The notes beneath the pieces are model-generated. The model was not told the origin of the DNA, did not search any database, and worked only from the letters and a program-made list of their open reading frames with translations. A stretch of 64,000 nt of DNA from Haloimpatiens lingqiaonensis (GTDB lineage: Bacteria > Bacillota > Clostridia > Clostridiales > Clostridiaceae), in NCBI RefSeq assembly GCF_044502415.1, contig NZ_CP172402.1, one strand, 5' to 3'. Below are positions 1-9,669 of the stretch, one piece after another. A program made the translations under genes and the position numbers. Each line of letters opens with the position of its first letter. The stretch's first letter is position 1.

Positions 1-2
1 GT

Positions 3-77
3 ATTACCGCAGGAGCACCAGTTATATACAATGCAATTAGGATGTTTTTATTATCAAAGGGTATAAATTTACCATAG
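3..77 (+). other. 3' end of an unidentified open frame at the window edge
   Basis: An open plus-strand frame enters from beyond the window and stops at 75-77, giving 24 visible residues, hydrophobic in the middle, ending LLSKGINLP. I do not recognise the protein. It lies immediately left of the recombinase terminator, so it may be host sequence, or a host gene whose last codons were replaced when the prophage integrated. Confidence 0.3.
48..62. other. Candidate prophage left attachment site (attL)
   Basis: The stretch here reads TTATTATCAAAGGGT. A similar stretch, TTGTTATCAAGGGT, sits at 54050-54063. Large serine integrases leave only a very short common core and usually lie next to their attachment site, as here (about 100 bases from the recombinase stop). 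The shared core is only 6-7 bases, so this is a weak proposal. Confidence 0.25.
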
Positions 78-100
78 CATTGATTTTGGGGATTTGTCTT

Positions 101-138
101 ATAAAAAAAACACCCGCAGTTTGGACAAGGCGAGTGTT
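101..138 (-). terminator. Rho-independent terminator of the recombinase operon
   Basis: On the minus strand a 9-bp stem (AACACTCGC pairing with GCGGGTGTT through one G-U) is followed by a run of eight U. The C-A mismatch on the plus strand becomes G-U only on the minus strand, so the terminator serves the recombinase gene ending at 159. Confidence 0.8.
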
Positions 139-158
139 TTTTTTGGATTTCATCCTAC

Positions 159-1739
159 TTATATTTTTATACCATTCTTAAAACTCACTTGAATTTTATC
201 TTTCTCATAAACTGTCAAGTAATCTACTAGACTATTCCATAAAAGTGGGTCAAATTCTGAAATTAATCCATCTTGTTTTTGCAACTCATCTAGGAAGATT
301 TCCAAGTTTTTATGCCTAGTTATTTTATCCTTAATCTGCTCAGTTGTAAGCTCTAGGTTAGCCTTAGTGGTATCAAACTTTTCTACGAGGCTATCGTATC
401 TTCTTTTATATTCTTCTTGGTCTAAAGCTGTATGGGCATTCTGATTAATAATATCTTGAATCATTTCAGCTGCAATTTCTAGTTCGTTTTGAAGCTCAGT
501 CTTTTTGTTTTCCAAATCTTTAGTATCAAATAAGGTTGCTTTCATAGTTTCAAAGTTTGCTATAATCTCATCCTTATCAGCTAGTAAATCATTTGTAGCT
601 TTTATAAATATATCTTTAATTGTATCTTCATCAAGGTGGGGAGTTTCACATTTTTTGTTCCCTTTAAATTTATGGTTACATTGCCAAACGGTACGGCGGT
701 ATTTGCTATTTGAGTGCCATACTTTTGAACCGTACCAGCTTCCACATTCGCCACATTTAATCTTTCCAGCAAATATATGAGTTCCACTATGCCTGTTCTT
801 ACCTGCTTGTCTAGCTTCAAGTTCTCGTTGCACCATGTCAAATACCGCAGGGTCAATAATAGCTTCGTGGTTATTTTCTACATAATATTGAGGAATTTCT
901 CCCTCATTTACTTTCTTTTTTTTAGTTAGAAAATCGACAGTATAGCTTTTTTGTAGAAGGGCATCACCTTTATATTTTTCATTAGTTAGTATGCTCCTAA
1001 CTGTGCCAGCACTCCAATTTTTCTTTTTAGCTGGAGTGAGGATGCCGTCTTTAGTTAATTGTTTAGCAATGCCATAAGGGGTCATACCTTGAAGGAACAT
1101 TCCGTATATCCTTTTAATAATGGGAGCTTCTTCTTTATTTAATACCAAGTTCCCATCTTCACCCCTGTCGTAGCCTAAGAACCTTCTAAAAGGAACACAA
1201 ACCTTGCCATCTGCGAATCTCTTTCTCTGTCCCCAGGTAACATTCTCCGAAATGCTACGGCTTTCTTCTTGAGCAAGGGAGGACATAATGGTAATTAATA
1301 ATTCACCCTTGGAATCTAATGTCCATATATTTTCTTTTTCAAAGTATATTTCAATTCCTTTTTCCTTAAGCTGTCTAACCGTTGTAAGGCTATCTACTGT
1401 ATTTCTAGCAAACCTACTGACGGATTTAGTAACTATTAAATCTATTTTACCGTCAAGAGCATCAGCAATCATTCGTTTAAAGCCTTCACGATGTTTTGTA
1501 TTGGTGGCAGAAATACCATCATCAGTGTAGACATCTACAAATTCCCAATCATCTCTGCTTTTGATGTAGCTAGTATAATAATCAACTTGAGCCTCATAGC
1601 TTGTAGCTTGTTCTTCGCTGTCGGTAGAAACACGGGCATAAGCAGCAGTTCTTCTTTTTCTTTGCTCATTAATAGGGGTAGATGTGAACCTGCTAATAGT
1701 AGCGGGTATGGTTGTTACATTTCTAACTGTCCTTGTCAT
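159..1739 (-). CDS. Large serine recombinase (site-specific integrase)
   Basis: A 526-residue large serine recombinase, predicted to integrate or excise the prophage by a serine-linked strand exchange. The N-terminal resolvase domain has the nucleophile motif AAYARVST and a distal ISRFARN-type motif (VSRFARNTVDS). A recombinase domain follows, then a zinc ribbon (CGECGSWY ... CNHKFKGNKKC) and a long charged coiled coil, the normal order for the family. I chose the ATG at 1737-1739 because GGTAGGTGG precedes it; longer forms would overlap the upstream gene heavily. The gene overlaps the end of the second recombinase by 17 bases, so the two are translationally linked. No defect is seen. Confidence 0.93.
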   Translation of the reverse strand: MTRTVRNVTTIPATISRFTSTPINEQRKRRTAAYARVSTDSEEQATSYEAQVDYYTSYIKSRDDWEFVDVYTDDGISATNTKHREGFKRMIADALDGKIDLIVTKSVSRFARNTVDSLTTVRQLKEKGIEIYFEKENIWTLDSKGELLITIMSSLAQEESRSISENVTWGQRKRFADGKVCVPFRRFLGYDRGEDGNLVLNKEEAPIIKRIYGMFLQGMTPYGIAKQLTKDGILTPAKKKNWSAGTVRSILTNEKYKGDALLQKSYTVDFLTKKKKVNEGEIPQYYVENNHEAIIDPAVFDMVQRELEARQAGKNRHSGTHIFAGKIKCGECGSWYGSKVWHSNSKYRRTVWQCNHKFKGNKKCETPHLDEDTIKDIFIKATNDLLADKDEIIANFETMKATLFDTKDLENKKTELQNELEIAAEMIQDIINQNAHTALDQEEYKRRYDSLVEKFDTTKANLELTTEQIKDKITRHKNLEIFLDELQKQDGLISEFDPLLWNSLVDYLTVYEKDKIQVSFKNGIKI

Positions 1740-3081
1740 TTTTATGCCACCTACCTTTATGCCCAGCAGCATGGTTATTGCCTTTTTGGTATTCAGCCCA
1801 AGCTTCACGTCTTTCTTCGGTCCATGCATCAGTTCTGGCAGTTGATTCCCATTTTTGATGAACTATCTGTCCATCGTAAAAATGAAATATTAATTCATCT
1901 TGACCTTTAACTACGATTTTTTCTATTTCTTCTAGGAATATATCTTCATCAAATTCTTCAAGTCCAAGAACCATAGCAGAATATTTTTCAAGAACTTTTT
2001 CTGGTACATCTTTAGCATGGCAGTGGGAGATCCCCTTTTCACTTTTAGTTATGCAAATTCTAATATAATAGATTTCGTTAGGGTCTTTTCTTTGCCTTTT
2101 GCCACTTCGTCTATAATTTTTGCCACAATTATCGCACTGAATTTTACTTGTGAAACAGGTGGTCTTTATAGCCTTATTAGCAAATACTCCAAGCTCACGC
2201 CTTCTTGCTATTTCAGTTTGAACTTTATCAAAGATTTCTTTTTCAATAATAACAGGGTGGGTATCTTCAGCATAATACGTAGGAAGCTCACCTTTGTTTA
2301 ACTTTGTCTTTTGTGTTATATGATTTTCAACATAAGTTTTTTGAAGGAGGGAGTTCCCAGTATATTTTTCCTGCCTTAGGATGGCCCTTATAGAAGTATT
2401 TGAAAAGTGTCCACCAGTATAAGATTTAATGCCCATTTCTTTGAGTTGCTTTTCTGTTTGCTCAGCGGAGAGACCATTAAGGAAATTATCAAAAATAAGT
2501 TTTATTACTTCAGCTTCCTCTGGAACAATATTAAACTTTTCACCATCCCACCTATATCCATAGATGCAGAAAGAATTTACTATTCCTTTTTGAAATCCTT
2601 TACGAATACCCCATTTGACATTTTCACTAATTGAGCGACTTTCCTCTTGAGCAAAAGAGGCTAGAAGGGTCAGCATAAGTTCCCCATCATCGCTTAGGGA
2701 GCTAATATTCTCGCTTTCAAATCGAACTTCAATTCCAAGATCTTTTAAATATCTTACAGTTTCCAATAAGTCTATGGTGTTACGAGCAAATCTTGAAATT
2801 GATTTAGTTAAGATAATGTCGATTTTACCTTTTTTACAATCCTCAATCATTCTTTGAAATGCAGCTCGATTGTCTGTTGTTCCTGAAATACCTTCATCTG
2901 CATAAACTCCTGCATATATCCATTCTTTATTTTTTTGGATGTAGGAACTATAGTGGCTTATCTGTGCAGACATAGAGTGGAAGGTACGACCTTTTTCTTC
3001 TGAAACTCTAGCATAAGCAGCTACCTTTTTTCTTTTTGGAAGATTAGGTAGAGTGGCCTCTATCTTCCTAATAGTCTTCAT
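1723..3081 (-). CDS. Second large serine recombinase
   Basis: A 452-residue serine recombinase with the same layout: resolvase domain (KKVAAYARVSEE near residue 20, ISRFARNTIDL near 110), recombinase domain, a zinc ribbon beginning CDNCGKNYRR, and a short C-terminal tail. It is shorter than its neighbour and lacks the long terminal coiled coil. Tandem serine recombinases occur in a class of Firmicute phages and conjugative elements, where the proteins may act together or one may set direction. Which of the two is the integrase cannot be told from sequence. It is intact and begins at an ATG. Confidence 0.92.
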   Translation of the reverse strand: MKTIRKIEATLPNLPKRKKVAAYARVSEEKGRTFHSMSAQISHYSSYIQKNKEWIYAGVYADEGISGTTDNRAAFQRMIEDCKKGKIDIILTKSISRFARNTIDLLETVRYLKDLGIEVRFESENISSLSDDGELMLTLLASFAQEESRSISENVKWGIRKGFQKGIVNSFCIYGYRWDGEKFNIVPEEAEVIKLIFDNFLNGLSAEQTEKQLKEMGIKSYTGGHFSNTSIRAILRQEKYTGNSLLQKTYVENHITQKTKLNKGELPTYYAEDTHPVIIEKEIFDKVQTEIARRRELGVFANKAIKTTCFTSKIQCDNCGKNYRRSGKRQRKDPNEIYYIRICITKSEKGISHCHAKDVPEKVLEKYSAMVLGLEEFDEDIFLEEIEKIVVKGQDELIFHFYDGQIVHQKWESTARTDAWTEERREAWAEYQKGNNHAAGHKGRWHKNDKDS

Positions 3082-3129
3082 TTAATCACTTCCTTTCCTT
3101 ACTATACATCACTTATAAAGCCCATAAAG

Positions 3130-3300
3130 TCAAGGAAGTATAGCAAATAAAGAAGCTAATTTAGGCTTGTATTTTTGCATCATTTCTTCATTAAATTGGT
3201 CATATTCACTAATTGTAATTAGACCTTTTTCTAGCATAGACTTGGCGATAGCCATAGTGATTCCATAGTCTTTTTCGGTATTAAACATTTCTTCACTCAT
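3130..3300 (-). CDS. Small SHOCT-like protein of the recombinase operon
   Basis: A 56-residue protein with a C-terminal SHOCT-like motif (MLEKGLITISEYDQF). The motif is common in short proteins encoded beside phage and ICE recombinases, but has no firm function; oligomerisation or nucleic-acid contact is usually proposed. The ATG at 3298-3300 is chosen because GGAGGTGAT lies 8 bases upstream. The start overlaps the end of the preceding HTH/zinc-finger gene, so the two are co-translated. Confidence 0.7.
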   Translation of the reverse strand: MSEEMFNTEKDYGITMAIAKSMLEKGLITISEYDQFNEEMMQKYKPKLASLFAILP

Positions 3301-3706
3301 GAATATCACCTCCAAATCTATGGTTGATATAGCAGGAGTGGGAGCAGTATTTTCTTTTGGAATTACCGTATGCAGTAAAAGGCTCGCCGCAGTGGGTACA
3401 TATAAAGGAATAAATGGCTTTTCTATTTACAAGCTCTGGATGAGCATTCCACCATTTAACACGACATTTGTCACTACAAAACTTTAATGGTTTTTTACCT
3501 GGAGTTTGTTTTAGTTCTTTTCCACATTCTTTGCAAAATGTTTTATTAATTTGTTTACTTTCTTTGCCAATATGACCACTTAAATTATTTCTTCTACAGA
3601 AAGATTTAATAGTATTTATTGAAATACCTAGAGCATCGGCAATTTTTGAATAACTAATACCTTGGTTTCTAAGTTCTATAATTTGTTGCTTTTGTAATTC
3701 ATTCAT
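3293..3706 (-). CDS. HTH plus zinc-cluster regulator-like protein
   Basis: A 137-residue protein. Residues 1-45 form a sigma-region-4-like or resolvase-like helix-turn-helix (GISYSKIADALGISINTIKSF). Two Cys clusters follow: CKECGKEL ... FCSDKCR near residues 57-82, and CTHCGEPF ... YCSHSCYINH near 108-128. It probably binds DNA and may control the recombinase operon it heads. The role is inferred from the domains and from its place just upstream of the SHOCT protein and recombinases. A start with AGGGGGAGG upstream supports the ATG at 3706. Confidence 0.75.
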   Translation of the reverse strand: MNELQKQQIIELRNQGISYSKIADALGISINTIKSFCRRNNLSGHIGKESKQINKTFCKECGKELKQTPGKKPLKFCSDKCRVKWWNAHPELVNRKAIYSFICTHCGEPFTAYGNSKRKYCSHSCYINHRFGGDIHE

Positions 3707-3738
3707 GGTTTACCTCCCCCTAAGAGGCAAAAGAAAAA

Positions 3739-3781
3739 CCCCTCACTATCTAAAGGACAGTGAGGGGAGAAATCCGTAGTA
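3739..3781 (-). ncRNA. Conserved-loop RNA hairpin, copy A
   Basis: On the minus strand, directly after the amidase stop, comes ACTACGGATT, then a 9-bp stem (CCCCTCACT with AGTGAGGGG) enclosing the loop GTCCTTTAGAT, then a U run. Copies B (35878-35930) and C (39991-40034) keep the loop GTCCTTTAG and the flank CTACGGA but have different stems. The flank CTACGGA can pair with loop bases TCCTTTAG in two 3-bp blocks, so a pseudoknot is possible. Function is unknown; this copy could also terminate transcription. Confidence 0.6.
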
Positions 3782-3789
3782 AATTTTAA

Positions 3790-4497
3790 TTAATCGTATT
3801 TTATAAAGGCATCAGTAAAACCAGCTGCCTTAACTTTTTTGAGCATTGCATCTGCATTAGCTTTTACAGAATAGGCACCTACTTGAACTCTATATAATTT
3901 ATTAGTGGTTTGAGGTGGGGTAGGGGAGAGTGGGGGAGAGGTGAGAGCCTTTTTTACATCTGCTCTAAAGGTATCCATGCTTTTCTGATGCCTTAGAAAC
4001 CAGTTTCTAGGATCGCCATGATTACTAGCTATTCCTAGTTTATAGCCCTCATAATGGCCAATAATATTTTTTTCAGTAAGATTATAAGTTTTACAAAGGT
4101 GAATACAAAGCTCTACAGCCTCATTATAAACTATATTGAAATAGGGGGTATCCCTAAGATTATCTTCACAGATTTCAAAGCCTATATGGGTATCATTTGC
4201 TTTTCCACCAGCGTGCCAACCCCTATGATTCCAAGGTAGAGTTTGGTAGGTAGCAATAGACCCATCAGCAAGTTTTCCTATAAAAGCATGGACACAAGTC
4301 CGCCTACCATCTGGACAGGGCTGATTCCAATGGTTGTTATATTGATTCTTTCCAAGGAGTCCATCATCTGGACCTACATATCTTTTAAGGTTAGGGTTAT
4401 TAGCACCAGTAGAGTGAACCATAATCCCTTTAGGAACTATGGTCTTTCCAGTTTTATAGCATTCATTATTTACAAGTATCAATTTCTGTAAATTCAT
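3790..4497 (-). CDS. Phage endolysin: N-acetylmuramoyl-L-alanine amidase with SPOR domain
   Basis: A 235-residue Amidase_2/PGRP-type endolysin that cuts the bond between muramic acid and the stem peptide during lysis. Zinc-ligand histidines are visible in MVHSTGANN (near 26), in HIGFEICED and in SNHGDPRNWF (near 160). A proline-rich linker (about 190-200) leads to a C-terminal SPOR-like domain (LYRVQVGAYSVKANADAM), a peptidoglycan-binding module. There is no signal peptide, so release depends on the holin encoded immediately upstream; the two genes abut at 4497. It is intact. Confidence 0.93.
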   Translation of the reverse strand: MNLQKLILVNNECYKTGKTIVPKGIMVHSTGANNPNLKRYVGPDDGLLGKNQYNNHWNQPCPDGRRTCVHAFIGKLADGSIATYQTLPWNHRGWHAGGKANDTHIGFEICEDNLRDTPYFNIVYNEAVELCIHLCKTYNLTEKNIIGHYEGYKLGIASNHGDPRNWFLRHQKSMDTFRADVKKALTSPPLSPTPPQTTNKLYRVQVGAYSVKANADAMLKKVKAAGFTDAFIKYD

Positions 4498-4898
4498 TAT
4501 TCATCACCATCTTTTAATTGAATCAACACATCCTTTAACTTTTCAGGAATAGGCAGTCCAATATTAGCAGAGTTTTCTAAGATACTTATTCCTTCATTTG
4601 ATATATAGAAAAATATTACCGCTGTTCTTATTGCTCCACCGTTTTTTATTAAATATGCATCTACGGTATGTCCTATGGCTACCATTAAAAATATCATTAC
4701 TTTTTTAAATATTCCCTTGAAACCAATTTCACTCGAAACTTCCTTTTTAATTATTGCAAGCATTACACCTGTTAAATAGTCAATAACCACAAAGGCTATA
4801 AGGGCATATAAAAAGCTATCGTGTCCACCTAGTACATAGCCTAAGTATCCTCCGATAGCTGTGAAAAATCCCTTTATTAAGTTTAATATATCTTTCAA
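4497..4898 (-). CDS. Phage holin (TcdE/phi-LC3-type family)
   Basis: A 133-residue membrane protein with three to four hydrophobic segments (around 12-24, 28-48, 66-84 and 88-104) and the family stretch IEFKGIFKKV-like GFKGIFKKVMIFLMVAIGHTVD. This family forms the membrane lesion that lets the amidase reach the wall and times lysis. The charged C-terminus (KLKDVLIQLKDGDE) is typical. The stop is immediately next to the amidase start, giving the usual holin-endolysin lysis cassette at the end of the late operon. Confidence 0.9.
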   Translation of the reverse strand: MKDILNLIKGFFTAIGGYLGYVLGGHDSFLYALIAFVVIDYLTGVMLAIIKKEVSSEIGFKGIFKKVMIFLMVAIGHTVDAYLIKNGGAIRTAVIFFYISNEGISILENSANIGLPIPEKLKDVLIQLKDGDE

Positions 4899-4913
4899 TC
4901 AAATCCCTCCCAT

Positions 4914-6587
4914 TTAATAATAATCTTCTCCATAATTAACTAAGTCTATTTCAAACATATATTGTATTTTCATTGTATTTGCTTCTGTTTTCTCAACTGG
5001 CTGTGCAAGTTTTGTATGTGCTCCTATAGGCTTACTAGTAAGAAGTGCTTGTATCAATAAACTATTACTACTTGACCCATAATACCTACTTATCCATCTG
5101 TCTGTACCAAGTATGTTATAATAACCATAATAACTACTATTTATAGAAAAATTCTTCTTATACGGTTCTAATAAATTCCCTTGCTTATTTATTACTTGAT
5201 AAAAGCTAGTTCCCCCTTGAGTGTTTGTATAGTATAAATATATTCGATTTGCACTTCTATAAAAATCGTAAACATAACATCTTCTTTCAATATTTCCACT
5301 ATCAAGCCCCCTTGTTTCAAACCAAGTTGAGTTCCCTATTTTAGGTTTAATATTCATATCTTGAACTTTATTACCTAAAGCATCAACCCTTAGCCATCTA
5401 CTAGTATATACTTTTTCATTAAATTGGTCATCCATTCTTGTAGTATAGCCTATAATATCAATACAGCCATCAAGAAATACTCCATCAGTATTTATTTGCT
5501 TATAATTAAATGATACATTATAATCTTTATCCTTAAAATCTTGGCTCATGTTTATGTCTACAAAACTTAGTTGTACTCCTACTTTACTCCATTTATAAAT
5601 TCTTAAATAATTATCTCCTGAATACGAATAATTATAAAATCCTATAAAAACCATTTCACCATCTGGTTGTATATATGGGCAAGCTTGATATAGCCCATCA
5701 TATTTCTTAATAGCATGACTACTATCTGATACAAGAGCATTTCCCTCATAGTTTAATAATCTTGTTACTTGATCCCATATAATTATGTCATTAGTATTAA
5801 TATCGAAAGGTATCATTAGCCAATGTCCTTTAAGGCTCTCTGGAAATTGTAAATAACTTGATTGAGTTATACTTGTATTCTTCCCATCTGCTAAAAGCCA
5901 TCCTTTTGTAGGACTTATGAATTTTATAGTTTTTGCATAGGAAAACAACCTATTAATTGCATAATATCTTCTTGGATTGATTTCACTATTAATATAATAA
6001 CTATTATCCTCATATTCTCTCCCATACAATGCAGCACCTCTATAAAAATAATCCTTATTTTCAGGGTCACTATCTGCCCAATAAATACTTTCTATTCTTC
6101 CATTTGCAGCATGAGTTGGAAAGTCAAATACAAAGTTAATCTTTATTTTATTATCTGTTACCTCAAATTTAGTCTCAGACCTATTGACAGTTCCTCTTAT
6201 TGGATCATTGCCTGAATAGGGTTCGTTTCTCCCTGCAAAACCGATAACATTTCCCATAACCCTTTGTTCATTTATATTCTCAGGTTTGTCGCTGTCGGTT
6301 AAGTAAAGATAATTAAACCATGTATAATTTTCACATCTTCTTGTATTCCCAGCACCCATAATTCCTTGTACAAAAAGTTCTAAGAATGTATCTTTGAAGT
6401 ATAGGTCTGGAATTAAATTTTCAGTATATGCTTCTTTTAATTTTTTGTTAGTTTTTGCATCAAAGAGTTCTAGAAGCACCTTTCCTTTAATACCTTGATT
6501 TTCTTTATATTTTTTACTAGTAATAATACTCCCATTTATGAAATCTTTATTATATGAAATACATTCCCTTAAATTTTCATCTACCAT
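4914..6587 (-). CDS. Putative tail fibre / receptor-binding protein
   Basis: A 557-residue protein rich in Tyr, Asn and Ser, with no recognised catalytic motif. Repeated short beta-type stretches such as FIGFYNYSYSGDNYLRIYKW suggest a beta-propeller or other all-beta fold. Its place, between the tail spike and tail-tip genes upstream and the holin downstream, is where siphovirus host-recognition proteins are normally encoded. I do not recognise a family; host attachment is inferred from position and composition. It starts at an ATG behind AGGTGTTT and is intact. Confidence 0.55.
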   Translation of the reverse strand: MVDENLRECISYNKDFINGSIITSKKYKENQGIKGKVLLELFDAKTNKKLKEAYTENLIPDLYFKDTFLELFVQGIMGAGNTRRCENYTWFNYLYLTDSDKPENINEQRVMGNVIGFAGRNEPYSGNDPIRGTVNRSETKFEVTDNKIKINFVFDFPTHAANGRIESIYWADSDPENKDYFYRGAALYGREYEDNSYYINSEINPRRYYAINRLFSYAKTIKFISPTKGWLLADGKNTSITQSSYLQFPESLKGHWLMIPFDINTNDIIIWDQVTRLLNYEGNALVSDSSHAIKKYDGLYQACPYIQPDGEMVFIGFYNYSYSGDNYLRIYKWSKVGVQLSFVDINMSQDFKDKDYNVSFNYKQINTDGVFLDGCIDIIGYTTRMDDQFNEKVYTSRWLRVDALGNKVQDMNIKPKIGNSTWFETRGLDSGNIERRCYVYDFYRSANRIYLYYTNTQGGTSFYQVINKQGNLLEPYKKNFSINSSYYGYYNILGTDRWISRYYGSSSNSLLIQALLTSKPIGAHTKLAQPVEKTEANTMKIQYMFEIDLVNYGEDYY

Positions 6588-6596
6588 ATAAACACC

Positions 6597-7766
6597 TCAA
6601 CTATAGAAAATTTTAAGTTTCTTAATCTTACATACATCTGAAAGAGTAGGTTTTTCTAATATATAGGCAAATCTAATCTTTCTATTTAGTTCTATCAGTT
6701 CATTTAATCTTTCATAATTTATTAAGTTTAGGTTTTCTGGATTTATTCCCTTATCTAGAAATTCTAAAGAATTCTTAATATCTACTTCCCTATAATCATT
6801 TTCATTTATATTAAAGGTAAGATAAGTCTCTCCACTGTCCACACTAAAAGCTATCCTTACTATTCCATTGGTCTTAGTTATATTTCCACTATTATTTATT
6901 ATATCTGTAGATACTTCTGCTATTATATTTGATATCAACTTCTCACTAGGAATAAAAAAATCTTCCTTTTGTTCTATGACTTTAGGAAGACTTGTTGCTA
7001 TTATTTTTATTCTAAATTTAAATTTTTCTTGTCTTTCTACTACATCGGGGTTATCTGTATAATAATAAACCTTTGGTGAATCTCCTACTATACCTTCCAA
7101 AGATGAAGGTAAAATATCATTCCCATAATTTAATAATATTTCTTCAGTTATTGGCATATCAGAAACCTTAACCCATTTAAAAGCACCTTCCACTTCTTGA
7201 AAGTTCTTTATTCCTTCATCATCAATTATTAAGAATCTATCTTTATCGGGAAAATATGATCCTTCAAGTATTTTATAGTTCTTCCCATCTTTACTATCAG
7301 AGATTAAGACATAGGATTTGCCAGTTTCTAATGTTATGCTTTGAGTTCCTATTCCAGGATTTACAAAGCTATCTGTGCCAGTATTCGGAGTCTTTTCTAT
7401 AACTATTTGAATAACACCTGTTTCATAAAAAGAAACTTCCCAAACTAAATTATTATTTCCCCAGCCATTATAGGTACTATTTCCTTCAAACCTTACCCTA
7501 AATAATTTATATCCATTTTCCTCTTCTGATGAGTAATATAAATTATTATAACTTGTATCCCTTCTATTAATTTTAATATGCTCTGAAGATGAGCCAATAC
7601 CTATCCACGAGTTACCACTTGTATAAATTGTTCTAATTAAATCACCATTGTACATAAAGTCAAATCCCATGTCAGGTAAAGTTACTGTAGAATCATCATT
7701 CCTTGTACCATAAAGGGTCATTCCAGAACTTCCTTTTGGGTTTGCCATTATAGGTCTTACTCCCAT
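6597..7766 (-). CDS. Putative baseplate or tail-tip adhesin
   Basis: A 389-residue protein. The N-terminal part has a beta-rich pattern (MTLYGTRNDDSTVTLPDMGF, then NSWIGIGSSSEHIKI) like a sugar- or surface-binding module. The C-terminal half (from about 240) looks like a structural beta-domain of long phage tail proteins, ending CKIKKLKIFYS. The start ATG lies 2 bases after the stop of the tail-spike gene, with GGAGG in the end of that gene. A role in attachment is inferred from position only. Confidence 0.5.
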   Translation of the reverse strand: MGVRPIMANPKGSSGMTLYGTRNDDSTVTLPDMGFDFMYNGDLIRTIYTSGNSWIGIGSSSEHIKINRRDTSYNNLYYSSEEENGYKLFRVRFEGNSTYNGWGNNNLVWEVSFYETGVIQIVIEKTPNTGTDSFVNPGIGTQSITLETGKSYVLISDSKDGKNYKILEGSYFPDKDRFLIIDDEGIKNFQEVEGAFKWVKVSDMPITEEILLNYGNDILPSSLEGIVGDSPKVYYYTDNPDVVERQEKFKFRIKIIATSLPKVIEQKEDFFIPSEKLISNIIAEVSTDIINNSGNITKTNGIVRIAFSVDSGETYLTFNINENDYREVDIKNSLEFLDKGINPENLNLINYERLNELIELNRKIRFAYILEKPTLSDVCKIKKLKIFYS

Positions 7767-7767
7767 A

Positions 7768-9669
7768 TCATATCTCCTCCAATTCCCAGCTGATAGATAA
7801 TAAGTTATTGTATAAGTTTCTATTAGGTAGAAGTGAACTGTATAAAACTCCTTTTTCTAATCTTGAGTCAAATGCTCCTTCTTCTATTAGTTCAGGCTCT
7901 GATATGCTGACTTTATTATAATAATCATAAGTTCCGTCTTTGTTTTTATCAAAATCAGTACTCCATGCTATCCACTCATTATCATACAAATATTTACTAC
8001 TGTTATCTGGTAAAAACTCTTCAATTATTCCTACTACTTCTATGTCAATATTTAAGTCCATAGTTCTTGTATAGCTATTAAAGATTTGACTAAAATCATC
8101 TTCAGTGTAGCTTATTATAAAATCTTTTTTATCTGGCTCTAAACTTTTAAATAAATAGTTTTCATTATACTTATATTTAGAAAACTTTATATAAAACAAA
8201 TTATATAAGAAACTATAAATTACTTCTGCCCTCGGAATACTAGCACTAAGTCCACCTTCTAAGTCTCTACCTTCAATAGTTACTTGAAGATTCCCTTTTT
8301 CAATAACAAAACTTCCATTAGTTACTTCCAATTCAACCATAAAGGTATGATCTCCTGCAGTAACCTGTGGCATAGGAAGGGGAAGTCCTATAACATTGTC
8401 ACCCTTAGCTAATTTTTGAATAGGCTTAAAATCATAATATACTCCATCAAGAGAAAATAATATCTTTATGGAGCAATCCTCACTTGCCTTACCTGTCATG
8501 GTAATATTACAGTTTAAATTTGTATCTGCTTTTGCAGTAATTCCAAACACCATGGCAGCAAATTTAGTTGTAGTAACATTTATAACTTCAGTATTTTTCT
8601 TAATTATCATGCTGCTTAAGGTTCCAGTTATGGCACTATTAATTTCATCTAATAGTCTAGATGTATCTATTTTTTCTATTATAGTATTTAGTGGGTCTCC
8701 TAATTCTATTTTAGTGTTTATAGGATTTATTAAATCTACTTTCTTTTTTATTACTCTAAGTTCTGTAGTAAATCCTAGCCTTTCGTTTTTTACCTTTACA
8801 ATATCTCCAACATCTACTTCTGTAAGGCACTTAAAATCCTTATATTCTTCTATCTTACTTAATTCTAAAAAATCAATAGTAATAAATATCTTAGGAAGAG
8901 ATACTTTTTCAGCATATTCCTTTGCTTTAACTCTTAGTGTGTCAACATCCTTACATTCTTTAAATTCAACTTTTTTAACTATAGGAAAAGGTAAAATATC
9001 AGCCTTATCTCCTAAAACTTCAATATATCTTTCAGAAAGTAATAGTCCATTTGCACCAACTGGATATATTTTTGTAGCCATTTCACTGGTATCTTCTATG
9101 ACTTTCATTCCTCTAATGTTTTTACCGTATTTAATTAATATTCCTTTATCAGTGCCTACCTTATCTTTAATAAGTGCCTTATAATTATCTCTGTATATCT
9201 CGCCACCATAAACTTCAATTAGCCTATACATTGCATCTGCTGCATTAATTTCCTTTGCAATAAATGGTGCAATACCACCTTCAGGTGCTGTAAAGTCATA
9301 TACAGCTTGAAGTTCAGGGGGGATTGTTCCTTCTAAAGCTTCCTTAGTATTAGCATTTAAAATCCTCACAGATTCTATAAAATAATAGGCAAGATCATAA
9401 AAAATATGTCTTGCCCACACTTTAATTTTACTTATCTTATCTTGAATTCTTTCAACCTTATATATTCTAAAAAGCTGGCCATCGGCTTTAATAATATTTA
9501 ATTCCTCCAAGTATTGAGCCTTATGAGATACTACTGGATACTCAATTTCCAAACTGTATTCTCCATTTAGTTCATGAGTAATTTCGGCCATTATGCATTC
9601 ATCTAAAACACAAAGTCCGTTATTTTCAAAGTTTCCTTTCCCTGTTTTCTTATCATAAATAGTAATCAT
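7768..9669 (-). CDS. Prophage tail protein (tail endopeptidase / minor structural protein)
   Basis: A 633-residue tail-tip protein of the Prophage_tail family, matching its N-terminal pattern: ITIYDKKTGKGNFENNGLCVLDECIMAEI followed by an NGEYSLEIEYPV strand. It sits after Dit and before the fibre genes, where the Tal protein of siphoviruses lies; Tal extends the tail tip and can carry wall-digesting activity. I see no lysozyme or peptidase motif in its C-terminal half (about 380-633), which looks like a structural extension. I start at the ATG 9667-9669, which overlaps the Dit stop in TAATG and has GGAGG 8 bases upstream. Confidence 0.83.
   Translation of the reverse strand: MITIYDKKTGKGNFENNGLCVLDECIMAEITHELNGEYSLEIEYPVVSHKAQYLEELNIIKADGQLFRIYKVERIQDKISKIKVWARHIFYDLAYYFIESVRILNANTKEALEGTIPPELQAVYDFTAPEGGIAPFIAKEINAADAMYRLIEVYGGEIYRDNYKALIKDKVGTDKGILIKYGKNIRGMKVIEDTSEMATKIYPVGANGLLLSERYIEVLGDKADILPFPIVKKVEFKECKDVDTLRVKAKEYAEKVSLPKIFITIDFLELSKIEEYKDFKCLTEVDVGDIVKVKNERLGFTTELRVIKKKVDLINPINTKIELGDPLNTIIEKIDTSRLLDEINSAITGTLSSMIIKKNTEVINVTTTKFAAMVFGITAKADTNLNCNITMTGKASEDCSIKILFSLDGVYYDFKPIQKLAKGDNVIGLPLPMPQVTAGDHTFMVELEVTNGSFVIEKGNLQVTIEGRDLEGGLSASIPRAEVIYSFLYNLFYIKFSKYKYNENYLFKSLEPDKKDFIISYTEDDFSQIFNSYTRTMDLNIDIEVVGIIEEFLPDNSSKYLYDNEWIAWSTDFDKNKDGTYDYYNKVSISEPELIEEGAFDSRLEKGVLYSSLLPNRNLYNNLLSISWELEEI

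Noticed and set aside
8468..9184. A 238-codon plus-strand open frame
   Set aside because: Antisense to the tail protein gene; composition is typical of reverse-strand shadows and no known domain appears.
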